Source: a virus. Taken from it: DNA of 52,277 nucleotides. The DNA lies in IMG/VR virus record IMGVR_UViG_3300005618_000005, positions 1 through 52,277 of that record; one strand, written 5' to 3'. The number at the start of each line of letters is the position of its first letter. The stretch's first letter is position 1. The position numbers and the translations under genes are program-made. The notes under the pieces are model-generated. The model was given only the letters and a program-made list of their open reading frames with translations. It had not been told where the DNA came from and ran no database searches. Positions 25,869 through 32,906 of the stretch are shown piece by piece.

Positions 25869-26136
25869 TGAGGAGACGGGTTTTGTGGTCGACGATTTCG
25901 AGGTACACCTTTGCGAGTTGCGGGGTCCAGCGACGCTTTCCGTTTTCGTAGTCGCAAAGGCCGGAGGGCGCTAGGTCCAGGAGGATCGCCATGGAACGAA
26001 TACTTAGGCCGCTGGCCACGCGTTGAGCGCGCATGAGGCAGCCGAACTCCCGGTGCCACTCAAGCTCCTGGGTCTCGATGTCCGCCCGCCCTTTAAAGTG
26101 GCGGTCGATTCGTTCTTGGAGGTCGTCCTTTACCAC
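25855..26136 (-). CDS. XRE/Cro-C1-type HTH protein (93 aa)
   Basis: Residues about 33-85 form a typical HTH_3 domain (MRAQRVASGLSIRSMAILLDLAPSGLCDYENGKRRWTPQLAKVYLEIV), with the recognition helix at SGLCDYENGKRRW. The start is GTG at 26136, overlapping the upstream TAA. The regulator is embedded in the late strand between the terminase and the modification cassette, so it could autoregulate or tune late genes. The palindromes at 26644 and 28547 are candidate operators (inference). It is similar in type to the protein at 43154-43402. Confidence 0.78.
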   Translation of the reverse strand: MVKDDLQERIDRHFKGRADIETQELEWHREFGCLMRAQRVASGLSIRSMAILLDLAPSGLCDYENGKRRWTPQLAKVYLEIVDHKTRLLNGVS

Positions 26137-26633
26137 GTTTCGAGAACCAAGACCGTCATGGTGAGGTCGCGGATTTTCGCGGGCTCTAGCATCACGTCCT
26201 TATTACTGCGCTTCGTGGCTGCCTTATCCAGGAGCGTTGCGCGCAGGGCGTTGTGCTTCGTGAGAAGCTCCTGGACGGGGATTTCGAAAAAGAGCTCTTG
26301 GTCGGTGAGGTCGGTCAATTTCTCATCGGACTTGTAGAGCATCGAGGAGTCGAGCGGAACGCTTTCGTTGGGGTCGACGAGGAAAACACGGACGAGACGT
26401 TTGGTGGGCATAGATTTGGTCAGGATGGAGATTCCGGCATTTGGGTTCACGGGCTCGTAACCTTGCGCGAGCCTCATGAGGTGCGACGACGCTTGATTGC
26501 GTTGGTGGGCCGCGTTCGTGATGAGGCCCGGTTGGTCCCACTCTTTCGGTTTGGCGGCGAGAAGGTTTGTCCCAGCCCCGTACTTATTCGCCAGCCCGCA
26601 AGCGGCGACAGACATGGCAGCCATTTCGCTCAT
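26130..26633 (-). CDS. Unknown late-region protein (167 aa)
   Basis: I do not recognise a family. The sequence is mixed alpha/beta: AAGTNLLAAKPKEWDQPG near the start, RLVRVFLVDPNESVPLDSSMLYKS in the middle, and a helical, basic C-terminal half (VQELLTKHNALRATLLDKAATKRSNKD). The start lies 11 bp after a perfect 20-bp palindrome and about 80 bp after the large terminase gene. It is the first gene after that palindrome, so it may open a new transcript. Confidence 0.65.
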   Translation of the reverse strand: MSEMAAMSVAACGLANKYGAGTNLLAAKPKEWDQPGLITNAAHQRNQASSHLMRLAQGYEPVNPNAGISILTKSMPTKRLVRVFLVDPNESVPLDSSMLYKSDEKLTDLTDQELFFEIPVQELLTKHNALRATLLDKAATKRSNKDVMLEPAKIRDLTMTVLVLETW

Positions 26634-26643
26634 GGCTCTAACT

Positions 26644-26663
26644 CACAAGGGTATACCCTTGTG
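26644..26663. promoter_or_regulatory. Perfect 20-bp palindrome CACAAGGGTATACCCTTGTG
   Basis: Sequence 26644-26663 equals its own reverse complement. It sits in the 83-bp gap between the terminase stop and the 26633 start. Its centre contains TATACC on both strands. It is either an operator for a dimeric regulator or a late promoter core. With no spacer it would not form a good RNA hairpin. Confidence 0.75.
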
Positions 26664-26716
26664 TTCAAGAAAAAACAGAACAAAGACCGTGCCCTTTGGC
26701 GGGTCTTGTGTGGGCC

Positions 26717-28504
26717 TTACCAGACCTCGACGTCGACGTATTCTCGCTCGTAGAGGCGCGCCGCTTTCTGGGCACGAAGCCGCTGAGCGTGCCATTTCTG
26801 GCTGACCGGCAAACGCTCGTCTTTGCTGGCCTGCAGCGCGAAATCCAGCACCAGGAGTTCCGAGAACTGGCAATACGCGTCGCCGTTGTCGGGCGAGCGG
26901 CCGAGCCGCTTCTTGAGTTCATCCTTCGTTTCGACCTGGGAGAGTTTGCCCTTGGTGAACTGTTTGTTCTCATAGCGGCGCACGTGAAGATCATCGAGCG
27001 TCTTTTTGTTCAGCCGGTCCAGACCGCCGAGAAGGCCGTCGTACGCCAAGTAGGAGGCTCGGAACCAGAGTTCCGATACGAAATAGCGCACGACGTCGCA
27101 CGCTTTATCGACCTGGCCTGCCCGCAAGGGCCGCTCCGTCGCCTCCCCGCCGTAGTTTATTCCCACTACGTCCGGCGACCACTCCTTTTGCAAAATCGCG
27201 TAGACGCCGCGCGCGTTGCCCGTCTTGTCCTGGATGAAATTCCGTGGTGAAACACCCCAGAGAGCACATAGGCGCATTACCTCATGGGCGACTTGGTAGT
27301 CCTCAGGCTCAAGGCCCTGACCTTGCTTCACCTGGATTTTCACCGACTCAACGCCATTGATCGCCATCCGGCCGTCGCGGAGTTTTCCTTTTTCGCCGCG
27401 GTGAAGAACGCAATCGTCGTAACTGAAGGCCGGGTCCAGTGCGGCGCAGGCCTCGGGCGCAAAGTCGAACTGTAAGATTTGGCGGGCTCTCTCGATCGCG
27501 GCCGTGGGCCAGACGCGCGAGACAATGCCATCCGGCGGGAAAAATCCGCGGACGTAACTCCACCACTCTTTGGAATGCTCGCCGAACTGTTTCCGGATCT
27601 CCTCGATCTCGGTCGGCCCGAGCATATAGGCGTAACGCTTCTTCCCGTCGATCAGCCCCGTTTTCATGTTCGGGTTTTGAAGCCCGTCCAGGTGAATGCA
27701 GATGCCGCCCTGTTTCGTTTTCCAAAAGAGGTCCGTGTCGTGGATGGATGTCCAGCCTCCTATCGGCTCACAGGCCTTGCCGAAATCGGTGTACCGGTCG
27801 ATGGCGTTCGACATGTCCACGATCTTCACGTCCGGGTCGGTGCGCACGTTGGCGAAGGTCTCGTAAATCACGGTCGGCATGTCGTCGGCCTCGTCCAGAA
27901 TGAGGCGGCGCCTGGGCGCGTGCTTACCACGAATCCGGCCTGAGGCGTCCGCGGTGCGGCTCGTGGCCATGCCCTCGATAATATATTTATCGAACTCGTG
28001 GGTCTTCATTCCTCCGGCGGCCTCGACGTCGAACATGACGTTCATCCGGTTACTGCTCGAGTAAACCTTGAGCATCTGCCGAACCTCGGGCGCCACCGAC
28101 TCGTGAGCGCGCATGAGGTCGCCCCACATGCGAAGGCGAAGGCCGTCCGCCGTGACCGTCGTAAGGGACGTCATCGTCGTGAAGGGCTCGGCTAACCAGT
28201 CGAGGTAGGCGCAAAACGCCAGGTTGTAGGTCTTGCCCGCCGCACCGTGGCCCATGATCGAAATCCGCGAGTACTCACACCACGCCTCGCAGATAATTTT
28301 ACTCCAGTCGTTCCAATCGAAATGCGGCCAAACGATCCGCCAGGCGTTCCGGAAATGCTTATAGGCTCCGAGTCCGCCGTCCTCGGGCTTGCGGTTCTCG
28401 CGGTAGCAGGCGAGTTCGAGCGGGAGGAGCGATGCGCCCTTTGGCCAGAAAGACCCATAAATGAGATCATGCCCTGGGGGCGGTTTTTTCCAGCCGTCAC
28501 TCAT
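26717..28504 (-). CDS. terL: Terminase large subunit (595 aa)
   Basis: Residues about 80-95 contain RISIMGHGAAGKTYNLAFC, a Walker A (GHGAAGKT). Walker B is RRRLILDEADDMP, followed by a motif III-like SNAID. The C-terminal nuclease half has ACAALDPAFSYDDCVLHRG (first acidic cluster), NFIQDKTGNARGVY (second) and GRSPDNGDAYCQFSELL (third), as in RNase H-fold headful nucleases. Length is normal for the family. It cuts and pumps concatemeric DNA through the portal. Its small-subunit partner lies 5.5 kb away at 34010, an uncommon separation. Two palindromes and a hairpin precede the gene. Confidence 0.92.
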   Translation of the reverse strand: MSDGWKKPPPGHDLIYGSFWPKGASLLPLELACYRENRKPEDGGLGAYKHFRNAWRIVWPHFDWNDWSKIICEAWCEYSRISIMGHGAAGKTYNLAFCAYLDWLAEPFTTMTSLTTVTADGLRLRMWGDLMRAHESVAPEVRQMLKVYSSSNRMNVMFDVEAAGGMKTHEFDKYIIEGMATSRTADASGRIRGKHAPRRRLILDEADDMPTVIYETFANVRTDPDVKIVDMSNAIDRYTDFGKACEPIGGWTSIHDTDLFWKTKQGGICIHLDGLQNPNMKTGLIDGKKRYAYMLGPTEIEEIRKQFGEHSKEWWSYVRGFFPPDGIVSRVWPTAAIERARQILQFDFAPEACAALDPAFSYDDCVLHRGEKGKLRDGRMAINGVESVKIQVKQGQGLEPEDYQVAHEVMRLCALWGVSPRNFIQDKTGNARGVYAILQKEWSPDVVGINYGGEATERPLRAGQVDKACDVVRYFVSELWFRASYLAYDGLLGGLDRLNKKTLDDLHVRRYENKQFTKGKLSQVETKDELKKRLGRSPDNGDAYCQFSELLVLDFALQASKDERLPVSQKWHAQRLRAQKAARLYEREYVDVEVW

Positions 28505-28521
28505 CGTCAGAAGTAACGCCT

Positions 28522-28540
28522 ATAAGAATGGCATTCTTAT
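28522..28540. promoter_or_regulatory. 19-bp palindrome ATAAGAATG-G-CATTCTTAT
   Basis: A perfect 9-bp inverted repeat surrounds one central base, 18 bp upstream of the terminase start. A half-site (CATTCTTAG) recurs at 28637-28645. This looks like an operator in the divergent control region between the late (left) and early (right) genes. Confidence 0.7.
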
Positions 28541-28546
28541 GGCAAT

Positions 28547-28566
28547 CCAAAGGGTATACCCTTGTG
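28547..28566. promoter_or_regulatory. Second AAGGGTATACCCTT palindrome
   Basis: The core AAGGGTATACCCTT (28550-28563) is identical to the centre of the 20-bp palindrome at 26644. The flanks match on one side only. On the minus strand a TTGTTC lies 18 bp upstream of TATACC, a plausible sigma-70-like spacing for a terminase promoter. Confidence 0.7.
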
Positions 28567-28585
28567 GCTCCACGTGGAACAACGT

Positions 28586-28615
28586 CTCCCCAGAGGGGAA
28601 TTTACCTCTGGGGAG
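28586..28615. promoter_or_regulatory. 11-bp hairpin with GGAATTTA loop
   Basis: CTCCCCAGAGG and CCTCTGGGGAG pair perfectly around GGAATTTA. No T-run follows on either strand, so it is not a standard terminator. The core (CAGAGG...ATTTA...CCTCTG) recurs upstream of the integrase gene at 46448-46475 with different outer pairs. Confidence 0.7.
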
Positions 28616-28741
28616 CACCAACTCCACCTATAAAACCATTCTTAGAACCCAGTTAAACGGCGCACCAAGACCCTACCTTAAATCACCCTTTGAATAAAAA
28701 GGGACTAGACAAATGCGAGACATTGCACACATGTTTGGCAT

Positions 28742-28942
28742 ATGGTGGACCCAGGAAGAGACGAAGAGCCCAAGTCAGTGGAGAGCGCAGACTTGGCGGA
28801 AGAAAATTTTCGATTGCGCACCGCTTTAGAGTTCTACGCGCGCGCGACGACTAACGAATTCTCGTTCGAGAAGGGCTCACTCGCCCGCAAAACTTTGGAG
28901 CAAAAATGTCGCACGCCTCGAAACTCGTCCTCGGCGACGTAA
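28742..28942 (+). CDS. Small early protein, unknown (66 aa)
   Basis: This is the first gene of the rightward early array, directly after the divergent control region. It is acidic at the N terminus, with LAEENFRLRTALEFYARA, a helix common in small phage proteins, and GSLARKTLEQK. No Shine-Dalgarno is visible; the ATG lies in CATATGG. The last 12 codons overlap the next gene. The function is unknown. Confidence 0.55.
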   Translation: MVDPGRDEEPKSVESADLAEENFRLRTALEFYARATTNEFSFEKGSLARKTLEQKCRTPRNSSSAT

Positions 28943-29103
28943 AGGAAACCCTGGACCGGATCGAAAGAGAAATGGACCAAGCCTTCGACCACAAGACCGG
29001 CAAGGTGACTCTGCGATATGCCGACGCGGCGACCATGCTGCGGACTCTCAACCTCTTGATCTATTATTTCGAGGAGCAACAAAGAAAGGCGCCCGACCCG
29101 TGA
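28906..29103 (+). CDS. Small early protein, unknown (65 aa)
   Basis: It is mostly alpha-helical and charged (DVKETLDRIEREMDQAF), then TLRYADAATMLRTLNLLIYYFEEQQ. It overlaps the end of the previous gene in another frame and the next gene start by GTGA. Its acidic and hydrophobic heptads suggest a dimeric helical protein. No family was recognised. Confidence 0.6.
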   Translation: MSHASKLVLGDVKETLDRIEREMDQAFDHKTGKVTLRYADAATMLRTLNLLIYYFEEQQRKAPDP

Positions 29104-29339
29104 GCGATTTCCATAACCTGCCCGGCCGCGTGCAAGTGAAGCTCCTGAAAGACGCTCTCGACATGCTTTCCGAGTCTCTGGCGAATTCTCCGCCACCAGG
29201 CCCCTTGGTGAAAGTCGAGGTCAACGGCGTGGCTCTGTGTATCGTTCTTGCCTCGATGACTGGCGCTGACCTCGTGGAGGGAGCGGCGCGCGCCTCTAAA
29301 TATTTTGCCGACGACGAAGACGGATCGGCCGTGGAATAA
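29100..29339 (+). CDS. Small early protein, unknown (79 aa)
   Basis: The GTG start at 29100 overlaps the preceding TGA, with AAAGG about 12 bp upstream. An N-terminal helix (VQVKLLKDALDMLSESLA) is followed by a beta-like VKVEVNGVALCIVL and a final acidic helix. No motif identifies a role. Overlap with its neighbour implies coupled translation. Confidence 0.58.
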   Translation: MSDFHNLPGRVQVKLLKDALDMLSESLANSPPPGPLVKVEVNGVALCIVLASMTGADLVEGAARASKYFADDEDGSAVE

Positions 29340-29344
29340 CTTTT

Positions 29345-29614
29345 ATGGCCACCAAACCCCTCTGGAAGACAAAGAAAACCCCTCTGACCCTGGAGCAACT
29401 GGAGGCACTCTCGAATCTTTGGCCGGAATTGAAAATCATGTACGCAATCGCAGAGCTGGCCCCCGATTCCACGATCACCATTCAAATCACCTCGAATAAA
29501 CGTGAGCCCTATGAAACTAAAAGCCCGCATCAAAAACCAGCTCTACCTGACCGGCCAAGACAAAGGCATCAAAGTCGAGCAGTTCCACACCGTCGAAGTT
29601 CTCCTAAATCGTAA
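29345..29614 (+). CDS. Small early protein, unknown (89 aa, C-terminal part uncertain)
   Basis: The first 50 residues look genuine (TKKTPLTLEQLEALSNLWPELKIMYAIAEL...TITIQITSN). The last 35 residues are Pro/Arg/Gln-rich and run inside the next gene in another frame, with the look of a shadow reading. Either the overlap is real or a frame error moves the true stop. It begins 5 bp after the previous gene. Confidence 0.45.
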   Translation: MATKPLWKTKKTPLTLEQLEALSNLWPELKIMYAIAELAPDSTITIQITSNKREPYETKSPHQKPALPDRPRQRHQSRAVPHRRSSPKS

Positions 29615-29738
29615 GTGGCGTATTGGTGGAGATGATACAGGCCCTTGGAAATTCAAGACCGCAGGCGAGGCGGAAGCAAAGAAGGCCGCGGTAGAGGGAC
29701 TCGAAGTCCAGACGGCAACCCATGAGACAACTCCGTGA
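29511..29738 (+). CDS. Small early protein, unknown (75 aa)
   Basis: The start at ATG 29511 gives MKLKARIKNQLYLTGQDKG; an upstream GTG in frame adds three residues. It is beta-rich and basic in the first half (VEQFHTVEVLLNRKWRIGG), then has an Ala/Glu/Lys helix. It overlaps both neighbours in other frames. The function is unknown. Confidence 0.55.
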   Translation: MKLKARIKNQLYLTGQDKGIKVEQFHTVEVLLNRKWRIGGDDTGPWKFKTAGEAEAKKAAVEGLEVQTATHETTP

Positions 29739-29940
29739 GTTCACTGCGACGATCTCGCTTTTCCACATGACCGGTGCGCTTCGCCGCACTGTCCAAGGAT
29801 GGATCGAACGTGCCCAGGCGCAAGGCTGGCAAACCCGAGCGGAGACAACCAAGGAGCAAAACCCTTTTGGAGAATTTCGCATCACCTTCACCCCGCCAGC
29901 TCGGCGGATCGAGAACAGTGAGCCGCGCAAAGTAAACTAA
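29722..29940 (+). CDS. Small basic early protein, unknown (72 aa)
   Basis: The protein opens REFTATISLFHMTGALRRTVQGWIERAQAQGWQTRAE, an alpha-beta pattern, and ends with a basic tail. It starts 17 bp before the previous stop. Net charge is strongly positive, so nucleic-acid or ribosome contact is possible but not shown. Confidence 0.55.
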   Translation: MRQLREFTATISLFHMTGALRRTVQGWIERAQAQGWQTRAETTKEQNPFGEFRITFTPPARRIENSEPRKVN

Positions 29941-29941
29941 T

Positions 29942-30661
29942 ATGGGTAAAATGGATCCATGCCCCGAGTGCGGCGGAGAACTCAAGGCCACGCTGGCGCC
30001 CCTTTTTGGCTGGCAGTGCCCAACGTGTCACTACGTTTGGCTCGCAAAACCCAAGGAGGAGCTTGACGCCGAAGAGCTTCGCGCACTACTGGCCCTCGCA
30101 GAGGAGAATATTGAATTCGAGGGTGAGCGCGCCGACAAAGCCGAGACCAAGGTGGCCGAACTGGAAAAAGCCTACAAGGATCGCGGGGATTGGCTCGCCA
30201 TGTCCGAGGATCGGGTGGTTAAGGCACTGGGCCGCGTCGCCTTTTACGAGGTGTTTGTGCTCAAACTGGCGGACGAAATCGGTCTCGAGATTAAGGCGCC
30301 GTCGAACGAACGGAGGGCGCAATTAGAGGAGCTTCGCAAAGGGGTGCTGGAACTGAAAGCCAAGGTCGAAAGAGTGACGACAGAAAACACCCATCTACGC
30401 GCCGCCCTAGCCACCTCCAAAGACCCGTGCATTTATTGCCAACTCCCCGCGGAGGAAATGGGTAAGTGCAAACGCGGCTTTCCTGGCTGCGCGCGGGCGG
30501 ACGATTTAAGCGGGTGCCCTGAATTCGGGGCGGCGATGGAGCTCCACGACACGCAAAGGGAGCGAGACGCACTTCGCTCCGCGCTGCGCAAAGTTTGGTA
30601 CGCGACGGGACCAAAGGAATTCGAGGCGCTCGTGGAGCCGCTACTGGAGGAAAAGCCATGA
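29942..30661 (+). CDS. Zinc-ribbon plus coiled-coil protein (239 aa)
   Basis: The N-terminal ribbon is CPECGGELKATLAPLFGWQCPTCHYVW (CxxC...CxxC). A long coiled coil runs from about residue 40 to 165 (EGERADKAETKVAELEKAYKD; AQLEELRKGVLELKAKVERV). A second Cys-rich patch follows (CIYCQLPAEEMGKCKRGFPGC). It is the longest protein of the first early block. It begins 1 bp after its upstream neighbour and overlaps the next start. A zinc-dependent DNA or protein adaptor is plausible. No enzymatic residues were found. Confidence 0.72.
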   Translation: MGKMDPCPECGGELKATLAPLFGWQCPTCHYVWLAKPKEELDAEELRALLALAEENIEFEGERADKAETKVAELEKAYKDRGDWLAMSEDRVVKALGRVAFYEVFVLKLADEIGLEIKAPSNERRAQLEELRKGVLELKAKVERVTTENTHLRAALATSKDPCIYCQLPAEEMGKCKRGFPGCARADDLSGCPEFGAAMELHDTQRERDALRSALRKVWYATGPKEFEALVEPLLEEKP

Positions 30662-30876
30662 ACACCGATTTCTCCAAACCTGAACTCGTGGAGCTGATTT
30701 TCGCAGCGGACGAAAAACGATCGCAGCTAATTGCCGCCGACCCACGGGTTCACCACGACCGTATCCTAAATCTCAGTACTGCAATCAACGAATTAAAGGC
30801 GCGGCTTAAACACTCTGTACTCCAGGAAATCAGGGAGGAAAAGCCCGACGAAGACCCTTGGTATAAGGACGTGTGA
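30658..30876 (+). CDS. Small early protein, unknown (72 aa)
   Basis: ATG 30658 overlaps the previous TGA (ATGA) and has a GAGGA Shine-Dalgarno 9 bp upstream. It is all-helical: KPELVELIFAADEKRSQLIAA, then LNLSTAINELKARLKHSVLQEIREE, with an acidic C terminus. A helical-hairpin protein with no recognised family. Confidence 0.62.
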   Translation: MNTDFSKPELVELIFAADEKRSQLIAADPRVHHDRILNLSTAINELKARLKHSVLQEIREEKPDEDPWYKDV

Positions 30877-30878
30877 CT

Positions 30879-31163
30879 ATGGACCTCGAAACCGCAGCCG
30901 ACCAACTGGCAGACGCCCTTCAAAACTGGATGGACGACCCTCAGAACCGAGACCCCGACGCATTCAACGTCTGGGTGGCGCTCAAGGCGTACCGTGAAGC
31001 AAGGGCCGAAGCCGCGAAAGTTAAGCCACAGGACTGGGCTTACGTCGCGCGTTGTCTTGAGTCCGAGTTCGTGATCCAGCATCGAGCGGGATGCAATGAC
31101 GCGTCAGAGGAATACGTGGCAGACTTTCTGCGGAGATGGGTGCGGTGGGCACCGAAACCATGA
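30879..31163 (+). CDS. Small early protein, unknown (94 aa)
   Basis: I chose ATG 30879, 2 bp after the preceding TGA, because AAGGAC stands 8 bp upstream. The protein is helical and acidic (ETAADQLADALQNWMDDPQNRDPDAFNVWVALKAYREA), with Trp-rich segments at the C terminus. It overlaps the next gene by ATGA. The function is unknown. Confidence 0.62.
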   Translation: MDLETAADQLADALQNWMDDPQNRDPDAFNVWVALKAYREARAEAAKVKPQDWAYVARCLESEFVIQHRAGCNDASEEYVADFLRRWVRWAPKP

Positions 31164-31381
31164 GCTACACCAACCACTGGCCAATCAGTTTCACCCGGGA
31201 ACAACTGCTTCTCGGACTCGCCGAATTAACAGACGGAGAGATGCGCTTCCTTTTCGCGCGGGCGCTGCAAAACTTAGACGACCGAAATCTCCAGGAGGAA
31301 AAGGCCGCGAAAAAGGCGAACGAAAAGGAGCTGGAGATGGCTTTGAAAGTGAAGGCGGCCTTCAACAAAGAACTGCGGTGA
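31160..31381 (+). CDS. Small early protein, unknown (73 aa)
   Basis: ATG 31160 overlaps the previous stop. The sequence (HWPISFTREQLLLGLAELTDGEMRFLFARAL) is followed by a Lys/Glu-rich helix that could be a coiled coil. An upstream in-frame ATG would add eight residues but lies deep in the previous gene. No family was recognised. Confidence 0.6.
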   Translation: MSYTNHWPISFTREQLLLGLAELTDGEMRFLFARALQNLDDRNLQEEKAAKKANEKELEMALKVKAAFNKELR

Positions 31382-31407
31382 AATTTCAAATCTCAAAGGA
31401 CTGGACC

Positions 31408-31620
31408 ATGAAGAAAGCCAAACTCGAAAAGGGACAGAGTATCGAGGCCGGATGGCCGACCGTGGCCGAGCTCGGCTACTCCGACTACGAAATCGCCCAC
31501 ATCTCACTCCTCATTAAAATGGGCGACCGCGAGCCCATAGAGTGGAAGGACGACGACTACTATTTCCACGAGGCGGTTAAGCTCCTACTAAAAGCCAGAG
31601 AGTTCAGGATGAAATCATGA
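31408..31620 (+). CDS. Small early protein, unknown (70 aa)
   Basis: ATG 31408 has AAGGAC at a good distance. A GTG at 31378 overlapping the previous TGA would add ten residues. The protein is basic then acidic, with VAELGYSDYEIAHISLLIKMGD and a Tyr/Asp-rich KDDDYYFHEAVKLLLKA helix. Its stop overlaps the next ATG. Confidence 0.58.
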   Translation: MKKAKLEKGQSIEAGWPTVAELGYSDYEIAHISLLIKMGDREPIEWKDDDYYFHEAVKLLLKAREFRMKS

Positions 31621-31796
31621 GCGAAAACCCTGATGAGAATCCAACGATCGCGCCCCCTCGACGCCTCACGAAAGTCATCATGTGGGACACCCAGGTCACC
31701 GTGGTTCTCACCCCAGCGCAAGAGGCGCAACTGCTCCGCGTGGTTCTGGGCATGGCGAGTGAAAACGCGGTGGAGCGCGCCGTTTCCCATGAGTGA
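31617..31796 (+). CDS. Very small early protein (59 aa)
   Basis: ATG 31617 overlaps the preceding TGA, with AGGA nearby. The translation opens MSENPDENPTIAPPRRLTKVIMW, then has a beta segment (DTQVTVVLTP) and a helix (AQEAQLLRVVLGMASENAVERA). It ends at TGA 31794-31796, overlapping the next start by 8 bp. The overlap chain and ordinary composition argue that it is real. The function is unknown. Confidence 0.55.
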   Translation: MSENPDENPTIAPPRRLTKVIMWDTQVTVVLTPAQEAQLLRVVLGMASENAVERAVSHE

Positions 31797-31977
31797 ACCA
31801 CCGGCACCCTACCCCGGCATCACCTTGCGCGAATACTACGCGGGGCTCGCCATGGCGGCGATCATGGTTTCCCCAAACACGTTTAACGGCGGTATCAAGG
31901 GGCTCGACCAAGAAGAGGTGGCAAACCTGGCTGTGTGGATGGCCGAGGCTCTGATCGCGAGGCTGAACAAAAAATGA
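31789..31977 (+). CDS. Small early protein with REYYAGLAMAAI motif (62 aa)
   Basis: The start is ATG 31789. The sequence PGITLREYYAGLAMAAIMV resembles a short conserved phage helix often seen in 60-90 residue hypothetical proteins, followed by EEVANLAVWMAEALIARLNKK. It is probably a small helical-bundle protein. It overlaps both neighbours by a few bases. The role is unknown. Confidence 0.66.
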   Translation: MSEPPAPYPGITLREYYAGLAMAAIMVSPNTFNGGIKGLDQEEVANLAVWMAEALIARLNKK

Positions 31978-32273
31978 GCCTCACAATCGAAAACCGCCTC
32001 CCCTCCCTGGACGAAGTCCGCGCCGCGATTCAGCCGCCTTTAACCGAAAGCTACTGGTGGTTCGAGGGCTGGAATTTCAACCGGCCAGTGATTGCGGAGG
32101 TGGGCGTAGGAGTGAGACACAGAAAGATCGACCTCAAAAACGAGAACGGCCCCTACGTGTGGTGTCGCTTTTTCGAGGAAGGGTTTGATCGTTATATGGA
32201 CGCGGGCGAGTCTGCAGAGCTGGTGAAAATGGGGGCGAAGTTGAAATTCACGGGGCCGATTTTGTACCCATGA
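31974..32273 (+). CDS. Small early protein, unknown (99 aa)
   Basis: ATG 31974 overlaps the previous TGA. The N terminus MSLTIENRLPSL shares its first six residues with the next gene (MSLTIE). A Trp/Phe-rich middle (SYWWFEGWNFNRPVIAEVGVGVRHRKIDL) suggests a beta barrel or small fold. No enzymatic motif is visible. Confidence 0.6.
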   Translation: MSLTIENRLPSLDEVRAAIQPPLTESYWWFEGWNFNRPVIAEVGVGVRHRKIDLKNENGPYVWCRFFEEGFDRYMDAGESAELVKMGAKLKFTGPILYP

Positions 32274-32476
32274 GCCTCACAATCGAAACCATCCTTGGCT
32301 GCGACGGCCCTTGCGGAAAAACCTATAGTGATGGCGACGCCAAGCACCAGCCCGGCAAACTCCAACGTGAGAGTGCCCGAAAGTGCGAGGGCTGGATACA
32401 CCGACGATCAAAAGACTACTGCAAGGCGTGCGCTGAAAAACTGGGGATCCGGAAACGCGTCACGTACGGCCGATGA
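32270..32476 (+). CDS. Small Cys-rich zinc-binding-like protein (68 aa)
   Basis: Four cysteines (CDGPCGKTY and CEGWIHRRSKDYCKAC) can form one zinc site in a basic protein. It starts at ATG 32270 inside the previous stop, with the same MSLTIE opening as that gene, which may reflect a local duplication of the start region. Nucleic-acid binding is a guess. Confidence 0.6.
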   Translation: MSLTIETILGCDGPCGKTYSDGDAKHQPGKLQRESARKCEGWIHRRSKDYCKACAEKLGIRKRVTYGR

Positions 32477-32630
32477 AAGCCGACCCAATGCAAACAATCG
32501 TAGACCAAATCCAGGAGGCAAATTCCGCGATTACATGGACCGTGAGCACCATTGGGTCGTGGTGGCATCCGACCACTACGCCTTCTATGGCGCCGAGATC
32601 GTAGAATCCAACACCCCAGGAATCCAAATC

Positions 32631-32645
32631 GGGGGCTAGGCCCCC
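32631..32645. other. GC hairpin GGGGGC-TAG-GCCCCC
   Basis: A six-pair GC stem with a three-base loop lies in the gap before 32679. It has no T-run, so it is a weak terminator candidate at best. Confidence 0.4.
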
Positions 32646-32649
32646 TAAG

Positions 32650-32670
32650 AGGGACCCTTGTAGGGACCCT
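32650..32670 (+). repeat. Two AGGGACCCT boxes 12 bp apart
   Basis: AGGGACCCT at 32650-32658 and 32662-32670 is separated by TGT. The same box, near-palindromic and with the same 12-bp phasing, occurs three times at 49719-49751 inside the initiator-like gene. See the findings. Confidence 0.7.
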
Positions 32671-32678
32671 AGAATACG

Positions 32679-32906
32679 ATGAACGAACGACACACCCAGG
32701 CCTGCTACCAGCGCCTCGCCGACCGGATCAATTCACACAGGCCGGAGGGCGAGAATTATGACATCACGATCGACGCCCGCGACCTCTACTGGGTCTTAAA
32801 GGCGATGGAGGCCAAAAGTTTTGAGCCGACAGCCCGGTTTGTTGAGACCAAAGGCATGCCCGAAAGGGCGCCCCGCCAGCCAGGAAAAGAGGCGATCCAG
32901 AAATAG
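32679..32906 (+). CDS. Small early protein, unknown (75 aa)
   Basis: It begins 9 bp after a pair of AGGGACCCT boxes. The sequence has YQRLADRINSHRPEGENYDITIDARDLYWVLKAMEAKSFEP, a helix-strand-helix, and a basic tail. It ends with TAG and is the last gene of the first early block. The function is unknown. Confidence 0.6.
   Translation: MNERHTQACYQRLADRINSHRPEGENYDITIDARDLYWVLKAMEAKSFEPTARFVETKGMPERAPRQPGKEAIQK

Noticed and set aside
32473-32639. Short frames in the stretch between 32476 and 32679
   Set aside because: One frame of about 43 codons starting at 32473 and an in-frame tail ending at 32639 are possible, but neither has a good ribosome site or a convincing sequence.
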